Of a DNA stretch of 64,000 bases, positions 8,865 to 18,127 are shown in pieces. The notes beneath the pieces are model-generated. The model saw only the letters and a program-made list of their open reading frames with translations, was not told the origin of the DNA and did not search any database. The DNA is from Pseudomonas marincola (GTDB taxonomy: Bacteria > Pseudomonadota > Gammaproteobacteria > Pseudomonadales > Pseudomonadaceae). Numbering within the stretch: position 1 is the first letter of the stretch; each line of letters starts with the position of its first letter. The translations under genes were made by a program, and so were the position numbers. The DNA is taken from NCBI RefSeq assembly GCF_900116605.1, contig NZ_FPBC01000002.1, positions 62,001-126,000 of the forward strand. The letters run 5' to 3'.

Positions 8865-10535
8865 TCAGTTGCTGCTACCACGAATGTTTTGCATTTTTTG
8901 CATGGCACCATCAATGGCTTTCTTCATGCTGAGCGTGTCAGCACCCTGGCTCGGCGGGTAGTCCGAAAGGCTCTTCAGGTGCGCCGCCATGAACGGCACC
9001 GCAGCTGTAGGCGCCCAGAGTTTCTGGGCAACGAATTTACGCCCGGCGTAGCCAAACTCCTCGGAATCCGGCGTGACCTTTTCCATCGGGTCCATCAGCA
9101 GGTTCACAATATACGGCACGCTCGGGTATGACTTCTCGTCGAACCAGTTGCCGTTATGCTTGACCCCGATGTGCATCTTCCAGGCATCTACGCGAACGGC
9201 CATCAAATCGGTCTCGTCGTAGTAGAAGATCTCACGGCGTGCCGACTTGTCAGATTTACCTGTCCAGTAGTCGAGGTTGTTGTAGCCATCGAGATGCACC
9301 TTGTAGTTGGTGCCGTTCATTTTGTAGCCGCTGAGCAGGTCATCTTTCAGCTTCGGCAAGCCTGCTGCTGCAGCCAGTGAAACGAACAGGTCTTCATGGC
9401 TCTGGATACCGTTGCCTTCACGCCCTGCTGGGATATGCCCGGGCCATTTGATCAGCGCTGGAACCCGTACACCGCCTTCCCATGTTGTGCCTTTCTCGCC
9501 ACGGAACGGGGCGTAGCCACCATCTGGGTAATACATGAACTCATTACCGTTATCGGTGCTGTAGACCACGATGGTGTTGTCTTCAATGCCCAGGTCTTTG
9601 ATCTTTTGCAGGATCATGCCGACCTGATCGTCGTGTTCAAGCATTCTGGCGCGAACCAGATCTTCTTCGGCGCGGCCTTCATCCACCGCTCTCTGGATAA
9701 ATTCCTTTCGCGGGTGCGACCAGATGTGGATTGCAGTGGAGTTGAACCAGAGGAAGAACGGCTTATCGCCTTTGCCAACCTTGTCCATGTACTTGAGCGT
9801 TGCGTCGGTCACTTCCTGGTCGATGGTCTCCATCCGCTTGCGAGTCAGAGGACCGGTGTCTTCGATTTTCTGTTTGCCGACGCGGCCGAATTTAGGGTCT
9901 TCGGTTGGGTCATCGGTGTCAGTTGCCCAAGTGTGTAGAACACCGCGAGGGCCGTATTTTTTCAGGTAGTCAGGGTTTTTCTGGCCCGGGTAATCGAGCT
10001 GCTCCGGTTCTTCCTCAGCATTGAGGTGATAAAGGTTGCCAAACCACTCATCGAAGCCGTGCACCGTCGGCAGGAACTCGTTGCGGTCGCCCAAATGGTT
10101 CTTGCCGAACTGAGCGGTGGCATAACCCTGGGATTTCATGACCTCGGCCAGGGTCGGGTCGCTGGCCTGAATGCCGCGCTTGGAGCCCGGAATGCCAATG
10201 GTTGTCATACCAGTGCGCACGGGCATTTGCCCGGTGATAAACGCGGCGCGGCCAGCGGTGCAACTCGGTTGCCCGTAATGGTCGGTGAAAATCATGCCGT
10301 TCTTGGCAATCGAGTCGATGTTCGGGGTGTGGCCCATCATACCGTGGGTGTAGGCACCCACGTTCCACATGCCAATGTCGTCACCCCAGATGACCACAAT
10401 GTTGGGCTTTTTCTGGGAACTGTCGGAAGCGGGTTGATCGGCCGCCATCGAAGGCGCAACCATGCCCAGCCATGCCGAACCCAGCAACATCAGCGACAAG
10501 GCGAACTTGCCGAGTTGCGGTTTTTGAATACTCAT
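8865..10535 (-). CDS. Periplasmic type I arylsulfatase
   Basis: Sulfate ester hydrolase of 556 residues with an N-terminal signal peptide (hydrophobic stretch ending ...APSMAADQ), so probably periplasmic. The formylglycine motif is SCTAGRAAFITG with the modifiable Cys near residue 92 (C-x-A-x-R). Metal-binding and substrate motifs are PNIVVIWGDDIGMWNVGAYT, AQFGKNHLGDRNEF, and STDNGNEFMYYPDGGYAPFR followed by GEKGTTWEGGVRVP. It is unlike choline sulfatase BetC, which carries C-S-P-S-R. A maturase would be needed to make formylglycine and none is in the window. It is followed upstream on the same strand by a secreted HAD hydrolase. The natural substrate is unknown. Confidence 0.9.
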   Translation of the reverse strand: MSIQKPQLGKFALSLMLLGSAWLGMVAPSMAADQPASDSSQKKPNIVVIWGDDIGMWNVGAYTHGMMGHTPNIDSIAKNGMIFTDHYGQPSCTAGRAAFITGQMPVRTGMTTIGIPGSKRGIQASDPTLAEVMKSQGYATAQFGKNHLGDRNEFLPTVHGFDEWFGNLYHLNAEEEPEQLDYPGQKNPDYLKKYGPRGVLHTWATDTDDPTEDPKFGRVGKQKIEDTGPLTRKRMETIDQEVTDATLKYMDKVGKGDKPFFLWFNSTAIHIWSHPRKEFIQRAVDEGRAEEDLVRARMLEHDDQVGMILQKIKDLGIEDNTIVVYSTDNGNEFMYYPDGGYAPFRGEKGTTWEGGVRVPALIKWPGHIPAGREGNGIQSHEDLFVSLAAAAGLPKLKDDLLSGYKMNGTNYKVHLDGYNNLDYWTGKSDKSARREIFYYDETDLMAVRVDAWKMHIGVKHNGNWFDEKSYPSVPYIVNLLMDPMEKVTPDSEEFGYAGRKFVAQKLWAPTAAVPFMAAHLKSLSDYPPSQGADTLSMKKAIDGAMQKMQNIRGSSN

Positions 10536-10663
10536 TACCCAAACTCCCTCATGACATCAGTCGAATATTTGATGCAATTTCAGCAGGTTGAATCTAGTAA
10601 ACATTGGAGCCATTGCAAGGCGGTGCCAGAGATTTACACGGGCTCTGGCACCGAGGCTGCGGA

Positions 10664-11662
10664 TTACTTGTCGAACGGGTAAATTCGCTTCCATTCGGTG
10701 GCCATGTCGACCACTGTCCAGTCGTGCGCCTTGGCTTCATCCAGCGCCTTGTTCAGCTTGCCAATCTTGCTGTCGCGGTCGTAAGCCCACTCGCGCTCAG
10801 CGTCGGTGTGGTGCACCAAACCTGCAAAGCGCTTGCCGGTGCCAGCGGCTGTCCACTGCAGCATTTGCAGGTCGCCATCGGAGTTGCCGAACGCCATAAT
10901 CGGACGGCGACCAATAATCGACTGGATGCTCACCGGCTTGCCCGGGCCATCGTCATTGTGTAGCAGCTTGGGCTGACGCAGGATCGACAGTTGGCCATCC
11001 TGGTCCTGAAACTCGGTGGCGAATGTGGTGCCGATAATCTGCTCTGGCGGAATGCCATAAACCTCTTCGGCGAAGGCGCGCATGAACTCCACCTCGCCAC
11101 CGGAAACGATGTAGGTTTTGAAGCCGTTGTCACGCAGGTACGCAAGCAGCTCCAGCATTGGTTGGTAGACCATCTCGCTGTAGGGTTTGCCGGACTTTGG
11201 ATGCTTGGCGCTTGCCAGCCAGCGTTTTGCATTCTTATCAAAGTCCTCTGTGCTGATGCCGGTGTGGGTCGTTACCAGAATTTCCTTGAGGCTGTCCATG
11301 CCGCCAGCGGCCAGCGTTTTCTGGTCATCCTCCAGCACTGCCTTAAACGGCTGTTGTTGCTTCCACTCAGGGTGCTCTGGCGCCATGCGTTTCACTTCGG
11401 CAAGCGCAAACAGCAGTTGGAAGTACATCGGCTGTTCGCTCCACAGCGTGCCGTCGTTATCGAACACGGCAATGCGTTCGGCTGGCGGTACAAAGTCCTT
11501 GCTGCCATCTTCCGTCACCGCCTGAACAAAGGTTTCTATAGCTTTGCGTGAGGGGCCCTCATTCCAGGAAGGCAGCGGCTCGGCCGCCTGAGCCAGTAAC
11601 GGCAGTACCAACAACAAAGACACGACAAAGCGAAGCTGAAACACAGAGGCGAAACGATTCAT
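10664..11662 (-). CDS. Secreted HAD-superfamily phosphatase-like hydrolase
   Basis: 332 residues with a signal peptide (MNRFASVFQLRFVVSLLLVL, cleavage after AQA) and a phosphoserine-phosphatase-like HAD domain. Motif I is AVFDNDGTLWSEQP, motif II TYIVSGGEVEFMRAFAEEVY and motif IV MAFGNSDGDLQML. All expected catalytic residues are present. It lies 128 bases upstream of the arylsulfatase on the same strand and may be co-transcribed with it. Together they suggest periplasmic scavenging of sulfate or phosphate esters. The substrate is not recognisable and the pairing is inference. Confidence 0.85.
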   Translation of the reverse strand: MNRFASVFQLRFVVSLLLVLPLLAQAAEPLPSWNEGPSRKAIETFVQAVTEDGSKDFVPPAERIAVFDNDGTLWSEQPMYFQLLFALAEVKRMAPEHPEWKQQQPFKAVLEDDQKTLAAGGMDSLKEILVTTHTGISTEDFDKNAKRWLASAKHPKSGKPYSEMVYQPMLELLAYLRDNGFKTYIVSGGEVEFMRAFAEEVYGIPPEQIIGTTFATEFQDQDGQLSILRQPKLLHNDDGPGKPVSIQSIIGRRPIMAFGNSDGDLQMLQWTAAGTGKRFAGLVHHTDAEREWAYDRDSKIGKLNKALDEAKAHDWTVVDMATEWKRIYPFDK

Positions 11663-12030
11663 ATAGGCGATCCTGATGTAACCGATTTTGGGGATTGTTT
11701 ACGTGTAAACCGCAGCCTCAGCCGAGATTCGATCAGTAGTTTTCAAGCGCGAAAGAGCAATCGATAGATGCCTGTTTTTACAGGTCATTTTGCTACAACA
11801 TTAGTAGCTGCCCCGCGAATAGCAAGCCGATTTGCTGGGTTATCAGCCTCAATTAGCTATCCCGTGAAGGGCTGATGCGGCAGAGAAATGTTGTCGCCAA
11901 CCGAACTCATGGCGTTAGGTGCCTGCCTGTATCGAAACACGCAGTGAGGCAGGCCTTGCGCGGGGCACTATACGTCAGCAGGGTTGTGCGTAATTTCCGA
12001 ACAGGTGCGCCACTTAACTTTCTCCAGACA
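11663..12030. other. Intergenic region upstream of the HAD hydrolase
   Basis: No supported gene. Directly upstream of the HAD gene it contains GTTTAC-GT-GTAAAC (11697-11710), a short inverted repeat that could be an operator. Further on is CCTGT-TTTT-ACAGG (near 11770-11784). Both are weak signals. Confidence 0.4.
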
Positions 12031-12061
12031 GCACAACGCCCCTCATCAAGGGGCGTTGTGC
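12031..12061. terminator. Terminator-like hairpin after the first importer cluster
   Basis: Perfect 12-base stem (GCACAACGCCCC and its complement) with a seven-base loop, about 85 bases past the stop of the last binding-protein gene. There is no T-run, so termination or 3' end protection is inferred. Confidence 0.6.
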
Positions 12062-12145
12062 AAGGCATTGCCTGAGTTGCTGGCGGCAAAGTTTTCTGGC
12101 GGATTACAACTGCAAATCAGCCATTGAGTAGCGCCGCACGCGCAC

Positions 12146-13009
12146 TCACTTCAACCATTCGGCAACACGCTCCGGATTGGCTTCAACCCAGGCTTTAGCC
12201 GCCTCGGCAGGCTTGGCGCCGTCACGGATGGCGAGCATCACGCTGCCAACTTCTTCGCCGCTCCAGGAGATGTTCTTGAGGAACGCAGCGGCGTCAGGTG
12301 CTTTGCTGGCCAGCTTGGGGTTGGCAACAGTGTCGACATGCTCGGCATCGCCGAAGACGTTCTTCGGGTCTTCGAGGAAGCGCAGTTTCCACTTGGCGAA
12401 CATCCAGTGCGGAATCCAGCCGGTGACCACGATAGGCTTCTGCGCCTTTTCAGCGCGGGCCAGGGCGATTGCCATGCCTGGGCCTGAGCTTGGCAGCAGG
12501 TTGAGGTCGAGGTTGTACTCCTTGATTGCATCTTCGGTGCGACGCATTACGCCAGCGCCTGCGTCGATGCCGGTGATGTTGCCGTTGATTTCATCGCTGT
12601 GAGCGTTGAGGTCTTCAATGCTTTTGGCCGCGAAGTATTCCGGCACGATCAGGCCAATCTTGGCGCCTTCGTAGTTGGTGCCGAGCACTTCAACCTTGTC
12701 CTTGAAGCGCTTGTAGTACTCGCCGTGAGTGACTGGCAGCCAGGCTGACAGGGTCACGTCGAGGTCGCCACGGGCCACGCCCTGCCACATGATCGCAGGC
12801 TCAACCGCCTTGAGTGTAACGTCGTAGCCGAGCTTGCTGCGCAGTACCTCTGCGGCCACGTTGCTCACGGCGATGCTGTCATCCCAGCCGTTTACGTAGC
12901 CGATGTTCAGCTCCGGCTTTTCGTCTGCGGCGAAGGCTGTTGCACTGAGGCCGATGGCCAGTGCTGCTACGCCCAGACCCTGCATGCAAAGTTGTTTAAG
13001 TTTACCCAT
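12146..13009 (-). CDS. Glycine betaine/quaternary amine ABC transporter binding protein, copy 1 of short type
   Basis: Periplasmic binding protein of 287 residues of the ProX/OpuAC type. The signal peptide runs from MGKLKQLCMQGLGVAALAIG to cleavage at AFA-ADE. The mature start PELNIGYVNGWDDSIAVSN, then AVEPAIMWQGVARGDLDVTL and WIPHWMFAKWKLRFLEDPKN, supply the aromatic-rich ligand box typical of betaine binding. It is the last gene of a V-W-X1-X2 cluster, separated from X1 by 186 bases containing a hairpin, so its expression may differ from the rest. The ATG at 13009 fits the signal peptide, while the longer frame to 13144 does not. A near-twin is at 18128-18985. Ligand preference cannot be read from sequence. 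Confidence 0.88.
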   Translation of the reverse strand: MGKLKQLCMQGLGVAALAIGLSATAFAADEKPELNIGYVNGWDDSIAVSNVAAEVLRSKLGYDVTLKAVEPAIMWQGVARGDLDVTLSAWLPVTHGEYYKRFKDKVEVLGTNYEGAKIGLIVPEYFAAKSIEDLNAHSDEINGNITGIDAGAGVMRRTEDAIKEYNLDLNLLPSSGPGMAIALARAEKAQKPIVVTGWIPHWMFAKWKLRFLEDPKNVFGDAEHVDTVANPKLASKAPDAAAFLKNISWSGEEVGSVMLAIRDGAKPAEAAKAWVEANPERVAEWLK

Positions 13010-13119
13010 GGAATATGCTCCGTCAGTGTGAGTGGCAGTGTGTTGTGGGTGTTCGATGTGAATTGTTTGCAGGCCGGTTGAAAGCTCAACGGCGGCAAAA
13101 AGAATGGCCATACAGGCAG

Positions 13120-13138
13120 GCAAACCCGGCGGGTTTGC
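13120..13138. other. Intercistronic hairpin between the two binding-protein genes (cluster 1)
   Basis: Perfect stem GCAAACCC-GGC-GGGTTTGC between the X1 stop and the X2 start. It could stabilise or attenuate the transcript. A different-sequence hairpin occupies the same place in the second cluster. Confidence 0.5.
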
Positions 13139-13195
13139 GAACACGTCGGGCGCTGACGATGGTTACATCGAAAGCGCCCGGGTGATGAAGCAGGC

Positions 13196-14140
13196 TTACA
13201 GGCCTACGTATTTCTTCACGGCAGCAGCGCCGTCTTTGCCGTCAAATGTGGTGACGCCCGCCAGCCACTTGTCGAGGGCTTCCGGGTTGGCCTTGATCCA
13301 CTCTTTGGCGACTTTCTTAGGGTCCTGCTTGTCGAGCACTTTTTCCATCAGCTGGCTTTCGATCTCGACCGAGAACTGCAGATTGTTGAGCAGCTTGCCA
13401 ACGTTCGGGCAGCGGGCTTCATAGTCAGGCGCTACCACGGTGTAGACCTTGGCTGCGCCGAAGTCCGGACCGAATACGTCATCACCGCCTTCCAGATAGG
13501 TGAGGTCATATTGGGTGTTCATCGGGTGCGGTGCCCAGCCCAGGAAAACCACTGGCTGCTTTTTCTTCACGGCGCGTTGCACCTGAACCAGCATACCCGC
13601 TTCGCTGGACTCGACCATGCGGAAGTCGCCCAGACCGTATTGGTCGTTCTTGATCATTTTCTCGATCAGCAGGTTGCCGTCGTTGCCCGGCTCAATGCCG
13701 TAGATCTTGCCGTTGAGCTGATCTTTGAACTTGGCGATGTCCTGAAAGCTTTTCAGGCCCGCTTCGGCTGCATAAGTCGGCACGGCGAGGGTGTACTTGG
13801 CGCCTTCAAGGTTGGCCTTGGGCAGTACTTTAACGCCGTCATCCTTGAGGAACGGTTCGATTACCGCGTCCATCGAGGGCGCCCAGTAGCCAAGGAACAC
13901 ATCAATCTGTCCCTTCTTCACGCCGGTGAACGCGATTGGCACCGAAGCCATTACTTTACGGGTCTTGTAGCCAAGGCCTTCGCTCAGGGTCATGGCGACG
14001 CCGGTGGTGGCCGAGATGTCAGCCCAGCCGATTTCCGCGAAGCTGACTTTCTCGCAGCTCTGCGGCTCGGCGGCCATTGCATTCTGGGCGAGGGCGCCGC
14101 TCATAAGAGCGACGGCAGCGAGTGTTTTAAATTTCTTCAT
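13196..14140 (-). CDS. cbcX: Choline/betaine/carnitine ABC transporter binding protein, cluster 1
   Basis: 314-residue periplasmic binding protein resembling ChoX/CbcX. The signal peptide MKKFKTLAAVALMSGALA ends near AMA-AEP. The mature protein begins with a Cys-containing segment SCEKVSFAEIGWADISATTG, continues [20 protein letters not shown] and FLGWAPHPMNTQYDLTYLEG, and has a second Cys in YEARCPNVGKLL. In this family the two Cys form a disulfide and the Trp residues cage the trimethylammonium group. The ATG at 14140 has GGAG ahead; the frame upstream to 14200 overlaps the permease gene. Encoded directly after the permease gene. Functional assignment to choline versus betaine is by family. 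Confidence 0.88.
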   Translation of the reverse strand: MKKFKTLAAVALMSGALAQNAMAAEPQSCEKVSFAEIGWADISATTGVAMTLSEGLGYKTRKVMASVPIAFTGVKKGQIDVFLGYWAPSMDAVIEPFLKDDGVKVLPKANLEGAKYTLAVPTYAAEAGLKSFQDIAKFKDQLNGKIYGIEPGNDGNLLIEKMIKNDQYGLGDFRMVESSEAGMLVQVQRAVKKKQPVVFLGWAPHPMNTQYDLTYLEGGDDVFGPDFGAAKVYTVVAPDYEARCPNVGKLLNNLQFSVEIESQLMEKVLDKQDPKKVAKEWIKANPEALDKWLAGVTTFDGKDGAAAVKKYVGL

Positions 14141-14169
14141 GGGGTGCTCCATCGTATTGGTCGGGCAAT

Positions 14170-15051
14170 TTATTGGCGTTGTAGTTTTGCGCTTACCCAA
14201 TTGAACAGGCGGCCGCGATTGGCGGTTTGTGGCGTACCAAAGCTTTCGGTGATGCGGTCGAGAATGATCGCCAGCAGCACAACGGCCATGCCGCTTTCAA
14301 AGCCAAGGCCGATATCCAGACGCTGAATACTGGCGAGAACGTCGTTACCCAAGCCACCGGCGCCGACCATCGAGGCGATAATCACCATCGACAGAGCCAT
14401 CATGATAGTTTGGTTTACACCGGCCATGATCGACGGCATGGCATTCGGCAACTGCACCTTGAACAGTAACTGGCGGCCGTTACAGCCGAACGACTGCCCG
14501 GCTTCGACGATTTCTTTATTGACCTGACGAATACCCAGGCTGGTGAGACGCACGGCAGGCGGCATGGCGAAGATCACCGTGGCAATAATGCCCGGTACAC
14601 GGCCAAGGCCGAACAGCATGGCAGCAGGGATCAGATAGACGAACGCCGGCATGGTCTGCATGAAGTCGAGGATCGGTCGGATAACCATCGCCACGCGCTC
14701 GCTACGCGCCGCCCAGATACCCAGTGGAATACCCAGAATCAGGCTGATCAGCGTGGCTGAGAAGGTCAGCCCGAGGGTGACCACGGTCTGCTCCCAGAAG
14801 CCGGTCAGCACGATAAGTACAAACGCCACCGCGGTGAAAATTGCGAAACGCAGACCAATGCGCCACAGGCCCAACGCGACAAAAATGCTGATCAGCAGCC
14901 ACGCAGGCGGGAACATCAGAATGGCTTCAATGCCTTCGGAAAAGCTGCTCACTACATGGCCGATGCTGTCGAACGCACCGCTGTAGTTGTCCAGCAAATG
15001 CTGAACCGAATCGTTTACCCAGCTACCCAGGTCGAGTTTTTTATCGCTCAT
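14170..15051 (-). CDS. cbcW: Choline/betaine/carnitine ABC transporter permease, cluster 1
   Basis: 293-residue inner-membrane permease of the ProW/OpuAB class, starting [20 protein letters not shown]. It has several hydrophobic segments, with the ATPase-contact (EAA) loop in [20 protein letters not shown]. The conserved [26 protein letters not shown] block and [20 protein letters not shown] are both present. It starts one base after the ATPase stop, indicating tight coupling. Very similar to the permease at 20132-21016, differing mainly at the C-terminus and scattered positions. Confidence 0.92.
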   Translation of the reverse strand: MSDKKLDLGSWVNDSVQHLLDNYSGAFDSIGHVVSSFSEGIEAILMFPPAWLLISIFVALGLWRIGLRFAIFTAVAFVLIVLTGFWEQTVVTLGLTFSATLISLILGIPLGIWAARSERVAMVIRPILDFMQTMPAFVYLIPAAMLFGLGRVPGIIATVIFAMPPAVRLTSLGIRQVNKEIVEAGQSFGCNGRQLLFKVQLPNAMPSIMAGVNQTIMMALSMVIIASMVGAGGLGNDVLASIQRLDIGLGFESGMAVVLLAIILDRITESFGTPQTANRGRLFNWVSAKLQRQ

Positions 15052-15052
15052 G

Positions 15053-16249
15053 TCATTCTCCTTGCAGGCGGCTCAGCAGGCTGCCCTTGCTGATTGCACC
15101 GGAGTAATGGCCGTCTTCATCGACAACCGGCACGGGTCCGTCGCTATCGACCAGACGCTCGATAACCTGCTCCAGTGGCAAGTCGGCCTGCAGCGGCTCG
15201 ATTTGCATGAGCAGATCGTTTTCGAGGCGTTGTTGCTGGTTTTGGTCATCCAGCAAAGCGATGGTTTCCAGGCTGATCGAACCTTGGAAGTTGTTCTCTT
15301 GGTCAACGATAAACGCGTAATGCTGGTCTTGCGCTTGCAGCTCCTCGCTGACCATCTGTGCGTTCGGCGCTTCGCCGTTATGCACGAACAGTGGCACGTT
15401 ATCAGCCATCAGTTGACCGGCAGTGAGATAGCGGCTTGTGTCGACCGTATCGAAGAAGTTACGCACATATTCGTTGGCCGGGTTGTCGACCAACTCTTGT
15501 GGCGTACCGACCTGAACCAGCTTGCCGCCTTCCATGATGCCGATGCGGTTACCGATACGCATGGCCTCTTCGATGTCGTGCGAAACGAAGATGATGGTGC
15601 GGCGGTGAGTCTTTTGCAGCTCAAGCAGTACGTCTTGCATCTCGCGGCGCTTGAGCGGGTCGAGAGCCGAGAATGCTTCGTCCATGATGATCATCGACGG
15701 GTTGACTGTTAATGCACGCGCCAGACCGACACGTTGTTGCATACCACCGGAAAGCTCGTGCGGATGCTTGTTGGCAAAGGTTGCCAGACCCACTTGCTCA
15801 AGCACTTCCATGGCGCGCTCTTCGCGCTCCTTGCGGCTCACTCCGGCGACTTCGAGGCCAAAGGCGGCGTTGTCGAGGACGGTGCGCGAAGGCATCAGGG
15901 CAAAGGACTGAAAGACCATGCTCATGTCGCGACGGCGAAGCTCGATAAGATCGGCCTTGGGCAGTTTTGCGACGTTCTGACCGTCGATGAAAACATCGCC
16001 GGCAGAGGGTTCAACAAGGCGGTTGATCAGGCGGATCAAGGTTGATTTGCCCGACCCTGACAGGCCCATGAGGACAAATATCTCGCCTTCCTCAACGCTG
16101 AACGACACATCGCTCACACCAATGACTGATTCTTTTTCTGCAAGAATCTTGTCTTTGCTCCAGCCTTGCTTGAGCAGTTCGATTGCTTCTTGTTCATTCT
16201 GGCCAAAAACCTTGTAGAGATTTTTGACTACGATTTTTCCAGACTGCAT
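15053..16249 (-). CDS. cbcV: Choline/betaine/carnitine ABC transporter ATPase, cluster 1
   Basis: 398-residue ATP-binding subunit of the ProV/OpuAA class. Walker A is [20 protein letters not shown], the signature [20 protein letters not shown], Walker [14 protein letters not shown], with the switch His in [16 protein letters not shown]. Two CBS domains occupy about residues 285-398; in OpuA-type transporters these sense ionic strength. The start [16 protein letters not shown] at 16249 has GGGGA upstream, so the extra eight residues from 16273 are not adopted. First gene of the V-W-X1-X2 operon, with a long leader. The CBS part is the region most diverged from the second copy. Confidence 0.92.
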   Translation of the reverse strand: MQSGKIVVKNLYKVFGQNEQEAIELLKQGWSKDKILAEKESVIGVSDVSFSVEEGEIFVLMGLSGSGKSTLIRLINRLVEPSAGDVFIDGQNVAKLPKADLIELRRRDMSMVFQSFALMPSRTVLDNAAFGLEVAGVSRKEREERAMEVLEQVGLATFANKHPHELSGGMQQRVGLARALTVNPSMIIMDEAFSALDPLKRREMQDVLLELQKTHRRTIIFVSHDIEEAMRIGNRIGIMEGGKLVQVGTPQELVDNPANEYVRNFFDTVDTSRYLTAGQLMADNVPLFVHNGEAPNAQMVSEELQAQDQHYAFIVDQENNFQGSISLETIALLDDQNQQQRLENDLLMQIEPLQADLPLEQVIERLVDSDGPVPVVDEDGHYSGAISKGSLLSRLQGE

Positions 16250-17234
16250 GGGAGGTTCCCCTTCAGTAGACATCCAAATCAGTTATCGCTGCCCGCACTA
16301 CGCCGAGGCGTCTGCGAGCGATGCCGACTGTTAGTGTCTGTTGGGTTAACTGTATTCATGGGATTGCGACGCGTTATGCAGTGCCGGGATACCAGTCGCT
16401 GCAGCCACGCCATCAGAACTGCGCCATGCTCCCAGCCGGGGTATGGGCGTTGTGAAAACATGTAGTTGCAGCATTCGTATCTCGTGTCTTTGCAAACCGC
16501 TATGCAAACCCTATGGCAGTATTATCAAGCTCAATCCATCGGTGAATGTGCACCCCATCCTGGGGTTCATACCTTCAAAATTTCGTCCCATTTACATTCC
16601 GAACGGGAGTTCGGTGGGACGGTCAGCGCTCGCTGATTTTCGATTTGGGCGTTTTTACACCCAATGTCTGGCTGTATAAAAAATGACCAGATCGAAAACG
16701 GCTGACTCGACTAAATTGTCTGCAAATTGCTGCGTTTTCCCGCATGCAAATCCGACGTGTTGGGCCCTGACAAAATGTCTGCCGGGTAGAACCTTAACAG
16801 ACTTTTTGCGCTCGGGTCTAAGGCTGTAAGCCGCGCCGGCTGTGGATTTCAGCCTTTGCGAACGGCTAAGGCTAGGTCTCACGGGGGCTGCGGCGGAATC
16901 GAAAAAAACTGAATTTTTTTCGATTCGAAGGGTATTCGACAGCACTTTTCAGGGTTTTTTATTGAATGACCGAACAAAAAACATAGCTGCTGCTTAGGCC
17001 AACTGAAGGTAAAAAATCCGATGACTTTTTCGGATAGATCGCTGTAGCCATTTCTATCTGTTTGGTTGTTTTTTGAACAGCAAAAAGGCGTCGCTTGAGC
17101 TCGATTTCAGCATGCATGGTTTACTCAATGCTCAAGTTCGTTGCGAATCATCGCCTACAGTGAGTAAGTGCTAGTTTATTCATGCGCGCTGTTACTGCAC
17201 CTCAGAAGATCAACCCGTACAAGGCCAGTTACTC
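16250..17234. other. Long intergenic/leader region upstream of importer cluster 1
   Basis: No supported gene in about 985 bases. Patches match the region upstream of cluster 2: GATGCCGACTGTT at 16320, GCAAACCCTATGGCAGTATT near 16503, and GACGTGTTGGG near 16754. All sit at nearly the same distance from the ATPase start in both copies. A small hairpin CCGAAC-GGGA-GTTCGG is at 16599-16614. It probably holds the promoter and regulator (GbdR-type) sites. Confidence 0.5.
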
Positions 17235-17984
17235 ATGCTCTGTGATTTTTTCCGTAGTCGCGCAATCCCAGCGGCCGCTCTTTTGCTGAGTAGCTCTGTG
17301 TGCTGGGCTAACTCGCAAAACAGCAAGGAGGTGCAGAGCCAGAAGCTGGCGGAAGACCCGACCAAGGTTGTCACTCAAATAGGCTTTGGTTACACCGACG
17401 AGCTGAAAATTTCCGGTTCGCTGAGTCTCGATCCGGTGAAGAAGATCAATGCCAGCGTCAATCACGATGCCAGTGAGTGGCGTTTGGGTGGCTCATGGTT
17501 ATTCGATCTCGGCATCCTCAATTTCAGCTTCAGCAAAAAAGAGTTCGACACCGGCAACGATCAGACCAGTTACAGCGTAGGCACCTTTATCCCGTTGAGC
17601 GCGTTCGGCATTGAACCGTATGGCTGGCAGATTTTCCCGATGGCCGGCGTCTCCTACAACGAAGGCAATACGGTTTGCGAAGTGAGCAGCGGCCAGTGCG
17701 GCACTGTCGATCCGTTTGGTCAGGATTTCGTGACGCTGGCGACCACCAGTACCGGCGCTTATCTTGGGGCGTTTTCGATCAAGCCGCTTAGCGATAAATG
17801 GACCCTGCTGGCGTTTGCCGTTGGCTCGGTTGGTACCGACAGCTACTCGGGTCACTTCCTGGGTGCTGGTGTGGGTTACCGTTTCACTCAACAACAGTCG
17901 GTGAGTACCTACGCTTACACGCAGGACAACACCTACGGCACGGATTCACAGCTTGGCCTCGCTTATCGCTATCAATTCGAATAG
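17235..17984 (+). CDS. Predicted outer-membrane beta-barrel protein of unknown function
   Basis: 249 residues with a signal peptide (hydrophobic AIPAAALLLSSSVCWA, cleavage after CWA) and then alternating amphipathic strands rich in Tyr, Gly and Ser, as in small outer-membrane barrels. Examples are VVTQIGFGYTDELKISGSLS, WRLGGSWLFDLGILNFSFSK and GHFLGAGVGYRFTQQQSVST, with a final strand GLAYRYQFE. No named family is recognised. Two Cys (CEVSSGQC) probably form a disulfide in a loop. It stands alone on the plus strand between two copies of the quaternary-amine importer operon and ends in a bidirectional hairpin. A role in solute entry is a guess from position. Confidence 0.7.
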   Translation: MLCDFFRSRAIPAAALLLSSSVCWANSQNSKEVQSQKLAEDPTKVVTQIGFGYTDELKISGSLSLDPVKKINASVNHDASEWRLGGSWLFDLGILNFSFSKKEFDTGNDQTSYSVGTFIPLSAFGIEPYGWQIFPMAGVSYNEGNTVCEVSSGQCGTVDPFGQDFVTLATTSTGAYLGAFSIKPLSDKWTLLAFAVGSVGTDSYSGHFLGAGVGYRFTQQQSVSTYAYTQDNTYGTDSQLGLAYRYQFE

Positions 17985-18013
17985 CGCCGCGCCAACTGCG
18001 AGCGAAACCTGAA

Positions 18014-18049
18014 AACAACAACGCCCCTCGATGCAGGGGCGTTGTTGTT
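18014..18049. terminator. Bidirectional terminator between beta-barrel gene and importer cluster 2
   Basis: Strong 15-base stem (AACAACAACGCCCCT and its complement) with a six-base loop and T-rich end, between two convergent genes. It shares the CAACGCCCC core with the hairpin at 12031-12061 that follows cluster 1. Confidence 0.85.
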
Positions 18050-18127
18050 TAAACGGCATAACCAGCGCTGAGTCGCGTTACAGCCGGAGGCTCGAATCGT
18101 CTGCTAAAGCGCTGGCTCCAGTCGTGC

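Noticed and set aside
8865..10535. Choline sulfatase BetC
   Set aside because: The active-site motif is CTAGR rather than the CSPSR of choline sulfatases, and it has a periplasmic signal peptide.
11875..12075. 66-codon frame upstream of the hairpin at 12031
   Set aside because: Arg-rich, lacks a ribosome site, and ends inside the terminator-like hairpin.
16655..16945. Minus-strand frame of 96 codons in the importer leader
   Set aside because: No recognisable domain, poor ribosome site, and the counterpart upstream of cluster 2 is not open.
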